In this document: positions 29,686 to 35,685 of the stretch, piece after piece
Layout of the letters: every line of letters begins with the position of its first letter
Numbering within the stretch: position 1 is the stretch's first letter
From: a virus
Length of the DNA stretch: 43,217 nt
Reading direction: 5' to 3' (one strand)
IMG/VR virus record: IMGVR_UViG_3300027857_000033
Location: 1-43,217 of that record
Notes under the pieces: generated by a model
Told to the model about the DNA's origin: nothing
The model's database searches: none
Seen by the model: the letters and a program-made list of their open reading frames with translations, nothing else
Program-made: the position numbers and the translations under genes

Positions 29686-29928
29686 TCAATCCTCGATAAC
29701 CTTGATCGAATCCACGTCGCGGTTCTCGACGCTGGAACTGTCCGGGTCACGGTCGTTCATGGAGGCGACGTAGTAATCCCACTCGCCGTAGCTCTCGCCA
29801 AGAAGCTCGTTAATCTCGTCCATCGAGTACCCTTCGGCCCCGACCTTGGCCTTGAACTCGTCATAGTCGACCACCGCGTGAAAAGTCTTAACCACGGTCT
29901 CTGTCCAGCTAATCTCGATCTTTGCCAT
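29686..29928 (-). CDS. 80-aa hypothetical acidic protein
   Basis: ATG after AGAGAGGTAGGAG. N-terminal strand KIEISWTETVVKTFHAVVDY, helical SMDEINELLGESYGEW, acidic end DRDPDSSSVENRDVD. No family recognised. Confidence 0.65.
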   Translation of the reverse strand: MAKIEISWTETVVKTFHAVVDYDEFKAKVGAEGYSMDEINELLGESYGEWDYYVASMNDRDPDSSSVENRDVDSIKVIED

Positions 29929-29967
29929 CTCCTACCTCTCTCTCGTTAGGTCCGAATGACCATGGCT

Positions 29968-29989
29968 AAGGCCGGGCGCGAGCCCGGCC
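29968..29989 (-). terminator. Intercistronic terminator 5
   Basis: 8-bp stem GGCCGGGC/GCCCGGCC, then TTAGCCATGG in the minus direction, following GAGTTTGGTTGG after the stop of the gene at 30000. Confidence 0.65.
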
Positions 29990-29999
29990 CCAACCAAAC

Positions 30000-30842
30000 T
30001 CACTCGGCGTCGGCCAGCAGGCCTAGATTCCCTAGGTGTTCCCGCAGGAACACGTCGGCGTTCGCGTAGTCGTCGCTTTCATCGGTCAGCTCCGGGAGGA
30101 ATATGGTTCCCTCCGGGAACAGCGCGATATCCTCGCGGCTACGTCTTCCGACGCTGCCCCGGTTGGCATTATCGCTAAATGGCTCGCGCCACTTGGGGGG
30201 GAAACCGTCGAATGTCCCGAATGCCACCCGCCGCAGCATCGCAGCGTGGGCGAGTGCGAACATAAGCGTTCCAGGGTCTAGTTCGTCACTGGCGCCCTTA
30301 AGGCATACCCGCTGATAAGCTTCCACGTGGCCATCAAGGTTGATGTCTGCCCAGATCTCGCACGCATGACCCAACTGACTAAGCGCCAGTGCCAGCGCCA
30401 CGATCACGTGACCCCTGCGGAGCACTGAATCCGTGTCCACCCAAGATGAGAAGCAGATGGGTGCGACCATGGTTACGACGCGACCGCTCTTACTGGTTTT
30501 GGTAAGCGGGAAGTCAATCATGCATTCCGGCTCGCCGCTTAGGTACCTGGCCACGTCAACCTCTGCCCCGGTTACGTCCCACACCGGATTAAAGGTGTCC
30601 ATCATGTGTTCCCGGTTAGCCGTGGCAACCGCAGATTCGGCTATCTCAAGTGCGGCCGGTAGTTCTTCCGGCCATCCCATGCGCAGCATCGACACGCTAG
30701 CCTCATAATCGGGAAGATCCAGGAAGTATTTCTTCTGGTCCCGCGTCTTGACCTTAGTGGCACGCTTAACGCTGGCATCGGCATATTCAGTCACTGACCA
30801 GTAGGTCTCAGTGATGCGGTCGCCTTTCACAGTCTGATCCAT
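30000..30842 (-). CDS. Partner protein of the AAA ATPase (DUF7192-like)
   Basis: 280 aa; ATG after GAGAGAGGATAGG. PVWDVTGAEVDVARYLSGEP and CMIDFPL, then RRGHVIVALALALSQLGHAC with LMFALAHAAMLRRVAFG, resemble the uncharacterised phage family found beside CobS/MoxR-like ATPases. Weak resemblance to a VWA/CobT-like fold (DTDSVLRRG) is possible. Each of the pair has its own copy of the dispersed element upstream. Likely substrate-remodelling partner. Confidence 0.65.
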   Translation of the reverse strand: MDQTVKGDRITETYWSVTEYADASVKRATKVKTRDQKKYFLDLPDYEASVSMLRMGWPEELPAALEIAESAVATANREHMMDTFNPVWDVTGAEVDVARYLSGEPECMIDFPLTKTSKSGRVVTMVAPICFSSWVDTDSVLRRGHVIVALALALSQLGHACEIWADINLDGHVEAYQRVCLKGASDELDPGTLMFALAHAAMLRRVAFGTFDGFPPKWREPFSDNANRGSVGRRSREDIALFPEGTIFLPELTDESDDYANADVFLREHLGNLGLLADAE

Positions 30843-30895
30843 TACCTATCCTCTCTCTCGGTGTGCGCTTAGCACACTCCACAATCCGCACACCT

Positions 30896-30916
30896 TGTTA
30901 CGATGTGCGGATCATG
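30896..30916 (-). promoter_or_regulatory. Dispersed element before the ATPase partner gene
   Basis: Minus strand ATGATCCGCACATCGTAACA. It lies between the ATPase stop (30924) and the start at 30842, in the direction of transcription. Confidence 0.65.
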
Positions 30917-30923
30917 GGCAGTG

Positions 30924-32132
30924 CTAAATGCGTGGCGCTCCGTCTGAAACCTTGCGCCAATCCGTGTCGGACATGCCGCACCGTACCGCGTAGTCGGTAG
31001 CCTCGCGGACAGTGAGGCCAGCGGCCAGCAAGGCGCACATAGCCTCACTGTTACGCGGACCGACAATGAGCGGCAGCTTGTGACTGTCGATACTGGCCCG
31101 CAAGTGACGGCAGTAAGCCAGGACTTGCCGGACTTTCGTGCCGTCAAGTCCGGTGTTAAGGCACAGTGCTTCCTCTAGCGGCTCATCTACTGCTATGGGC
31201 AGGTAGATAAACCTGTTGCGGAATGCACCGTCAAGTGCCTGGCGTCCCTGGTAGGTCCGGTCAGGTCCCGTCCCGTACGTGTTAGCCGCAGCTACACAGC
31301 GGAAGTCGGGGTGACGTTTCACCATGCCGTCAGGAAACGCCATCTCGCCGTTAGCCAGCGCGGCATTGATGACGTTGAGAACACTGGCCGAACCGTTGTC
31401 TACCTCATCGAACAGGAACACTCCGCCATGCTCGTAAGCCTGGCGGAACAGAGTGGCCCCGTAGTTGCCGTTAGCGTCCATGTAACCGATGATCCGTGAT
31501 TCGGTCATGGTCGGCCCTACTGAAATCGCATAGAACGGCAGGCCGAGCGCATCGGCCGCCTGGTGGCCTATGTGAGACTTCCCGGTGCCAGCGGGACCTA
31601 CCATCATGACGTGCTTGCCGATGCTTAGCACCGTTATGACGGTGGGCAGCATTTTGTGGGCCAGGCCTTCAACAGGCTTGGTCTCACCGTTACGGGTGAC
31701 TTCCACCCGCACTGGCAGAACGAGACCGCGTAGCCGCTCATCCACGATTGCGTGAACTTGAGCGGCATCAACGGTTGCCGTTGTCAGCTCGCCCAGCAGC
31801 GATGCCAGCTGAGCGAACTTGGCATCCTGGCCTGTAGCCGCAGGCGCCGTTACCGGCGCCGCAGGCTTTACAGGGACAGCTTCCCGGGCTGGTTCCGGCT
31901 TAGGCTCGTCCTGAGTCTCGCCCGGTTCCGGTTCGTGGTCACTGTCGCCGTTGCAATCGTGACGAGTACCGTCACGGTTGATACGAGTCCAGTTGGCTGA
32001 CGAGTGCTCGGAACACCAGTTACCTTTACGGCTAGCTGGTCCCTCGGTGTCGTGAGCCCAGTAGAGTTCACCGGTCCCGCACTTCGAGCATGGACGCCTA
32101 AGCGTCCTAACCGAATGCTTGATTAGTGCCAT
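30924..32132 (-). CDS. MoxR/CobS-type AAA+ ATPase with N-terminal zinc finger
   Basis: 402 aa; ATG after GAGAGAGGTTAAG. N-terminal CSKCG (15-19), later Cys (40, 60) then an acidic Pro-rich linker (~62-100). AAA core: Walker A GPAGTGKS (179-186), Walker B GVFLFDEVDN (237-246), sensor-like VAAANTYGTGPDRTY and arginine-finger region FRNRFIYLP. It is closest in pattern to CobS/MoxR ATPases, which with a VWA-like partner insert metals or remodel protein complexes. Phage-encoded pairs are common, but their target is unknown. Confidence 0.85.
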   Translation of the reverse strand: MALIKHSVRTLRRPCSKCGTGELYWAHDTEGPASRKGNWCSEHSSANWTRINRDGTRHDCNGDSDHEPEPGETQDEPKPEPAREAVPVKPAAPVTAPAATGQDAKFAQLASLLGELTTATVDAAQVHAIVDERLRGLVLPVRVEVTRNGETKPVEGLAHKMLPTVITVLSIGKHVMMVGPAGTGKSHIGHQAADALGLPFYAISVGPTMTESRIIGYMDANGNYGATLFRQAYEHGGVFLFDEVDNGSASVLNVINAALANGEMAFPDGMVKRHPDFRCVAAANTYGTGPDRTYQGRQALDGAFRNRFIYLPIAVDEPLEEALCLNTGLDGTKVRQVLAYCRHLRASIDSHKLPLIVGPRNSEAMCALLAAGLTVREATDYAVRCGMSDTDWRKVSDGAPRI

Positions 32133-32202
32133 TGCTTAACCTCTCTCTCATGTCTCTCTCAGCAGTGCGGCTATCTCTAGGCACACTCCACAAACCGCAC
32201 GT

Positions 32203-32223
32203 CGGTATGACGTGCGGATCATG
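32203..32223 (-). promoter_or_regulatory. Dispersed element before the AAA ATPase
   Basis: Minus strand ATGATCCGCACGTCATACCG, about 70 bases before the ATPase ATG. The 15 bases around it (CCGCACGTCATACC and CCCATGATC) are shared with the copy at 30896. Confidence 0.65.
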
Positions 32224-32231
32224 GGCAGTGT

Positions 32232-32576
32232 CTAGCGGATGACAGACCAGGCATATTCGCCCGGCCCGATAGGCAGGCATTCAACCCGGAACCACGGGCT
32301 GAACGGGTCGATTCTCGTCCAGCGGTGGAGACGGTAAGAACTGGCCGGGCACATAGCGTGCGGGCCAGTGCGGCGGACTGGAGTGTAGCCATTCCAGACT
32401 GGCCGGACTTGCTCGGCTGCCATAACGTCCGGCTGGAACATGCGAGCCGGGACGCCGCTAGCGGCCGGGGTCTGCCCGGCCAGGGTGGCGGCAATGGCAA
32501 GAATGACAGTGAGCACAGCCAAGGCCACGCCAGTGAGGATATGGCCAGTCTGGACGTGGCGAGCCTTACGGTGCAT
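32232..32576 (-). CDS. Single-helix membrane or exported hypothetical protein
   Basis: 114 aa; ATG after AGAGAGAGGGAAG. Basic N terminus (HRKARHVQTGH), then one hydrophobic segment (ILTGVALAVLTVILAIAATL, ~13-32), which may be a signal anchor. The rest is Arg/Pro/Trp-rich with two Cys that could form a disulphide (AMCPASS, RVECLPI). First gene of the leftward operon. Confidence 0.6.
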   Translation of the reverse strand: MHRKARHVQTGHILTGVALAVLTVILAIAATLAGQTPAASGVPARMFQPDVMAAEQVRPVWNGYTPVRRTGPHAMCPASSYRLHRWTRIDPFSPWFRVECLPIGPGEYAWSVIR

Positions 32577-33285
32577 GATGCTTCCCTCTCTCTAATCCGG
32601 CCAGGTCGTGACTGGCCGGCCAGGAAAGACCAGGTCGTATGGTTAACGACCTGGTCAATCCTGAGAGAGTGAGAGGTTAGGTTTCGTCTCCCGCACTGTG
32701 ACGTTTCGGGGAGAGTGAGCAGGCTAGGCGGGTCACCTTACGGGCTTAGCTACCTGCCGCGCACCCAAGAGGCTGTTCCCTCTTGGCTATGTGATGTGGC
32801 CCTGGCCTGCGCGTCCGACATGGTGTCCGGAGGGATTTACCCAGGTATGGCCCTGGGCGGCTGTGCTGTCCACTTGTTCGTACAGGTACATACAATCATC
32901 CGCACGTCATATCCGTCAATACCTAAGCAGGTAACAGGATGGTAACAGTGCATGGCTAAGGCTAGAGCTGGGCTTAGGTGGGTCGGTTGGGTTCGTCCCG
33001 CGCAAGCGGAGACTCCCTCCGCTTATGCTTAGTTAAGCCACCTTAACCTAGGTAGCACATGATGTAGCACAACAAAACCGCAGGTCAGACAGTGTTTGTA
33101 TGTGCTCCCATTCTTGCTGTCCGCTATAGAAGCAGTTGTCCGGTTTGCCCGAAACGACCCGCCAGCGGTGTAGAGTGGTCTCCCGCAAAACTTTTTTAAT
33201 TCTTAACATGCAGGTCAAAACCCCTAACCGGCCTGTTAGGTCACCTTGGTAGCGGCCGGCCTTAAGCCGGCCTATGATCCGAGTC
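32577..33285. other. Long non-coding control region
   Basis: About 700 bases without a convincing gene. It contains two hairpins at 32597-32619 and 32628-32656 (11-bp stem GACCAGGTCGT/ACGACCTGGTC), one dispersed element (32894-32914), a hairpin with stem AAGCGGAG (33004-33024), an AT-rich stretch ACTTTTTTAATTC (~33190) and a palindromic GGCCGGC/GCCGGCC stem (33254-33272). Frames of 76 (plus) and 79 codons (minus) here lack RBS and typical codon use. Divergent promoter zone or origin are possible uses. Confidence 0.5.
32894..32914 (+). promoter_or_regulatory. Dispersed element in the long control region
   Basis: AATCATCCGCACGTCATATC on the plus strand; no gene starts with an RBS within 300 bases downstream, so it may drive a leader or act as an operator only. 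Confidence 0.55.
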
Positions 33286-33546
33286 ATGGATACTTTCCAA
33301 GCCCCCCAAGGGGCCGCCCACAGGCAGCCGGGCCAGCACGAGCCGGCCGAGCTTCGCTATGCCAGGCAGACGAGGAACGCTGTCACGTTCATCGCCTGGA
33401 CTGTCGGCCTAGTCCTGGCCGGAACGATGATCCTGGGCATCATCGGCGGAATCCAGCTCGCCAGGATCAATTCAGAGCTGTCCGGCAGCTCGGGGCTTAC
33501 TTCGGGTAACTGTGTCAGCCAAGGCGGAACGGTGGCAGGATGCTGA
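33286..33546 (+). CDS. Small membrane protein
   Basis: 86 aa from ATG 33286; no RBS, so a leaderless start is possible. Polar N-terminal ~30 residues, one helix (AVTFIAWTVGLVLAGTMILG, ~33-52), and a short outer part with two Cys at the C terminus. Overlaps the next small gene. It lies antisense to the far end of the GntR-like frame. Confidence 0.55.
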   Translation: MDTFQAPQGAAHRQPGQHEPAELRYARQTRNAVTFIAWTVGLVLAGTMILGIIGGIQLARINSELSGSSGLTSGNCVSQGGTVAGC

Positions 33547-33923
33547 TGGACTGGGAACAGTTCGGCCAGTTCATCCAGGGTGCCGTTGTGAGAGTCTTGA
33601 CGTTCGCCGTCTTCGCGGCGATCGTCGTCTTCCTGTTCGGCACTCTTGCCCATCCGGGCCCTTAAAGACTGTCTCGCAACCCGGGCCCCCCGGCCCGGGA
33701 CTACGACCACCAGGCCTTCCTGGACGAGGACCCGGAGGGCTTTAGCTGCCGTGTCCCTGGCAACCTGGTAGTCGGCCTGGATTGTCTCTCTTGAGGGGAT
33801 TGCATCCCCTTCACGTAGTTCGCCTCGCTGGATCATGCCGCGGAGGATGGCCGCTACCTGGAGGTAGCGTGGAACCGGGGAAAGATCATCTAGCGGCACC
33901 AGGTCACTATAGGGTGCCCTCAC
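33357..33923 (-). CDS. GntR-family winged-helix regulator
   Basis: 188 aa; GTG at 33923 after AGGGCAG. Residues ~12-80 (VPRYLQVAAILRGMIQRGEL, AIPSRETIQADYQVARDTAA, KALRVLVQEGLVVVVPGRGA) are a standard GntR DNA-binding domain. From ~90 on the protein is antisense to two small membrane genes and looks non-native; it lacks any known effector domain. The true functional part may be just the DNA-binding domain. It may control the surrounding switch region. Confidence 0.75.
   Translation of the reverse strand: MRAPYSDLVPLDDLSPVPRYLQVAAILRGMIQRGELREGDAIPSRETIQADYQVARDTAAKALRVLVQEGLVVVVPGRGARVARQSLRARMGKSAEQEDDDRREDGERQDSHNGTLDELAELFPVHQHPATVPPWLTQLPEVSPELPDSSELILASWIPPMMPRIIVPARTRPTVQAMNVTAFLVCLA
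33540..33665 (+). CDS. 41-aa membrane micropeptide
   Basis: ATG at 33540 overlaps the previous stop by 7 bases; GGCGGAACGGTGGCAGG lies upstream. Amphipathic MDWEQFGQFIQGAVV then hydrophobic LTFAVFAAIVVFLFGTL. It forms a pair with the previous membrane protein and is antisense to the GntR-like tail. Function unknown. Confidence 0.55.
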   Translation: MLMDWEQFGQFIQGAVVRVLTFAVFAAIVVFLFGTLAHPGP

Positions 33924-34000
33924 CTGCCCTGACTACACTAGGTGAACCTCATACGGTCTGGGTGGACATAGGTTGCCTGGGTCGGCTACTATCGTCACCT

Positions 34001-34219
34001 ATGGGAGGGTTCACGACATGGGAAGAAGAACGAGTGGAGGCGATCCGGCGGTACTGGCCGGAGTTCGACTTGTGGCTCGTTCCTCGTTACATGGGTCCTA
34101 CCGTGTGGTGCGCTCGCCCTAAAGGCGAGCGTGTTGCCACGATCAACGAGGATTCTCCTGAAGAATTCATCACAGCCCTGGCTGAGGCCAGGGCTTCTCT
34201 GGACTGGCCTCCCGGATAA
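34001..34219 (+). CDS. 72-aa hypothetical protein, probably leaderless
   Basis: ATG at 34001, 8 bases after a TACTAT -10-like hexamer, and no RBS: typical of actinobacterial leaderless transcripts. WEEERVEAIRRYWPEFDLWL, YMGPTVWCARPKGERVATIN, SPEEFITALAEARASLDWPP match a small family seen in Streptomyces and their phages. Partial dispersed element (ATCGTCACCTAT) lies at the start. Function unknown. Confidence 0.7.
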   Translation: MGGFTTWEEERVEAIRRYWPEFDLWLVPRYMGPTVWCARPKGERVATINEDSPEEFITALAEARASLDWPPG

Positions 34220-34249
34220 CGCTGGCTCGCGGTCCCGGGAGGACTAGAA

Positions 34250-34293
34250 GGGAAGCCTGGTCTGGTAGTCGTGTACTGGACCAGGCTTCCCTT
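34250..34293 (+). terminator. 13-bp hairpin terminator
   Basis: GGGAAGCCTGGTC/GACCAGGCTTCCC with a 16-base loop then TTG; ends the transcript of the gene at 34001. Confidence 0.6.
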
Positions 34294-34297
34294 GCCA

Positions 34298-34318
34298 GAT
34301 ACGATGTGACGAACATCA
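34298..34318 (-). promoter_or_regulatory. Dispersed element, control block B
   Basis: Minus strand GATGTTCGTCACATCGTATC; opposite in direction to the late operon, like the copy at 11987-12007 in block A, with which it shares ACGATGTGACGA-CATCACA. Confidence 0.6.
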
Positions 34319-34382
34319 CAGAAAATTCTTGCAACCGCTAGAGCCGTTGTGACATGCTTACTATTGTATAAGGGGTTAGTGA

Positions 34383-34400
34383 GGCCGCCCTTAGGCGGCC
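34383..34400 (+). terminator. Hairpin of control block B
   Basis: 7-bp stem GGCCGCC/GGCGGCC with CTTA loop, no T-run; weak terminator or protein site. Confidence 0.45.
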
Positions 34401-34449
34401 GAACGACAGGCCCACCTTGGTTACAAGGGTTACCCTTCTTGCCGGGGCA

Positions 34450-34474
34450 CCCGGCGCTTGAGGCGCCGGGTTTT
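34450..34474 (+). terminator. Rho-independent terminator before the late operon
   Basis: 8-bp stem CCCGGCGC/GCGCCGGG with TTGAG loop then TTTTA. Confidence 0.8.
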
Positions 34475-34529
34475 ACAGGGTTCTAGAACTTCTAACCTTT
34501 GTAGCACTTTTAACCTTTGGGCCTAAGAC

Positions 34530-34554
34530 GGGCGCTGCTCCGGCAGCGCCCTTT
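34530..34554 (+). terminator. Terminator inside the terminase leader
   Basis: 9-bp stem GGGCGCTGC/GCAGCGCCC with TCCG loop then TTT, next to the presumed small terminase start. Counterpart of the hairpin at 12096. Confidence 0.7.
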
Positions 34555-34573
34555 CCAGTTTAAGGGGACTGTT

Positions 34574-35188
34574 CTGCCAGTTACAGGCAGGAAGCCTGGG
34601 GTCATTCCGCCGGACGAGAAGCGCTGCATCCAGAAGGCCAACAGCACTAAGCAGCGCTGCACTAACTGGCGTATGGGGGAATCGACTGTCTGCACTACGC
34701 ACGGCCGGGCCGGGCAGGTTCAGACTGCCGTCCGCCGCCGTCAGGCTCTCGCTTCGGCCAAGTCCAGGGCTCTTAAGAAATACCAGAAGGAAGGCCCTGT
34801 GGAAATCTCCGGTGCCGAAGCCGTCATAGCCATGCTCGAGGAACGGCTAGGCGTCCAGGTGAAGATGTCCCGGGCCCTGGACGAGATCGTGGGCAAGCTC
34901 ACCGCCGAGAACGCCTTGCGGTACGAGCACCGGGCCGGGGAACAGCTCCGCGGGGAGCTGACCGCCTGGATTCAGATCAACCAGATGGTGACCAAGCTCG
35001 GCGCCGACTATCTCAAGATCGGCCTGGACGAGCGCAAGGTACGCATCGCGGAAGCTCAGGCCCGGATTCTGGTCGGTGTCATCCAGTCCGTTCTTGGCCG
35101 CCTGAACCTTACCGCCGACCAGCGCCGCGTTGCGGCGCGGGCCGTCCCGGAAGAACTGGAACGGGTAGCCATCGAAGGCGGGGAGTAA
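34574..35188 (+). CDS. terS: Terminase small subunit-like protein
   Basis: The start is uncertain: TTG at 34517 would translate through the terminator. CTG at 34574 lies 6 bases after AAGGGG and begins LPVTGRKPGVIPP, so it is preferred. KRCIQKANSTKQRCTNW and STVCTTHGRAG form a Cys/His zinc-like motif seen at the start of many actinophage small terminases. The rest is helical (MLEERLGVQVKMSRALDEIV, KVRIAEAQARILVGVIQSVL). It recognises phage DNA and brings it to the large subunit. First gene of the head operon. Confidence 0.7.
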   Translation: MPVTGRKPGVIPPDEKRCIQKANSTKQRCTNWRMGESTVCTTHGRAGQVQTAVRRRQALASAKSRALKKYQKEGPVEISGAEAVIAMLEERLGVQVKMSRALDEIVGKLTAENALRYEHRAGEQLRGELTAWIQINQMVTKLGADYLKIGLDERKVRIAEAQARILVGVIQSVLGRLNLTADQRRVAARAVPEELERVAIEGGE

Positions 35189-35192
35189 CGAC

Positions 35193-35291
35193 ATGGGCAA
35201 ATCTCAGCCCCAGCCGGCCGTCTGCCGGCATTACTTCGTTAAGGGCTCTGATGGCCGCTGGCACTGCACCATGTGCCCGGAGAGCCGCTAA
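35193..35291 (+). CDS. 32-aa zinc-binding mini-protein
   Basis: ATG after GGGGAG. VCRHYFVKGSDGRWHCTMCP has Cys-x-His and His-Cys-x-x-Cys, a likely zinc knuckle. Such tiny C/H proteins are common between terminase genes of actinophages. Function unknown. Confidence 0.65.
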   Translation: MGKSQPQPAVCRHYFVKGSDGRWHCTMCPESR

Positions 35292-35453
35292 GTGAAGTCC
35301 CGTAAGTCCTCGTTCTGCGCCTCGAGGGAATGCGTTGAGGTCGCATCGGAAGGCGGGAACGTCTTCGTCAAAGGCTCGGGGATCTCGCCGGTCCTGGTGT
35401 TCTCAGCCGCCGGATGGGCCGCGTTCACCGCGGCCTTGAAGACCGGGCAGTGA
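35292..35453 (+). CDS. DUF397-family small protein
   Basis: 53 aa; GTG directly after the previous stop. FCASRECVEVASEGGNVFVK, SGISPVLVFSAAGWAAFTAA matches DUF397 (C-V-E-V-A ... P-V-L-x-F-s-x-x-E/G-W-x-A-F). In Streptomyces these proteins normally pair with an Xre-type regulator in toxin/antitoxin-like or developmental systems. Here it sits alone in the head operon, which is unusual. Confidence 0.8.
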   Translation: MKSRKSSFCASRECVEVASEGGNVFVKGSGISPVLVFSAAGWAAFTAALKTGQ

Positions 35454-35659
35454 CAGGCGCTTTGCGCCGGATAGCCGCGGCCACCTTGCGGGCAGCCGCG
35501 GACGAGCTGGACCCTAAGCCGGCCGTTAAAGGCCAGAAGCGCGACCTTACGGGTACCACGGCCTCGACCGTCCAGCTTTCCAGCCGGGTTGTCAACCGGC
35601 GGCCGTCGAGCCGCCGGGCCCGGTCACCCAGGCCAGTAGGATTCGGACTACCGAGCTGA
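35450..35659 (+). CDS. 69-aa basic hypothetical protein
   Basis: GTG overlaps the DUF397 stop by 4 bases. Helical Ala-rich start (RRIAAATLRAAADELDP), then Thr/Ser and Arg-rich tail (VVNRRPSSRRARSPRPVG). Probably binds nucleic acid; no family recognised. Confidence 0.55.
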   Translation: MTGALRRIAAATLRAAADELDPKPAVKGQKRDLTGTTASTVQLSSRVVNRRPSSRRARSPRPVGFGLPS

Positions 35660-35685
35660 CTAGCGCCTTTGCTGCCGCCGCTAAG

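Larger units (their letters stand above)
34220..34516. other. Non-coding control block B
   Basis: About 300 gene-free bases upstream of the terminase operon. In order: a 13-bp hairpin, the dispersed element (minus), two or three terminator-like stems, TTCTAGAAC, and two copies of CTTNTAACCTTTG near 34488-34519. The parts correspond to block A at 11987-12241. The stack of terminators suggests that entry to late genes needs antitermination. Confidence 0.55.

Noticed and set aside
32715-32945. 76-codon plus frame in the long control region
   Set aside because: No credible RBS, a dispersed element inside its end, and no protein-like pattern beyond a few hydrophobic residues; kept as non-coding.
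32980-33030. Possible tRNA T-arm (GGGTTCGTCCC)
   Set aside because: The loop lacks the conserved A58 and there is no cloverleaf around it.
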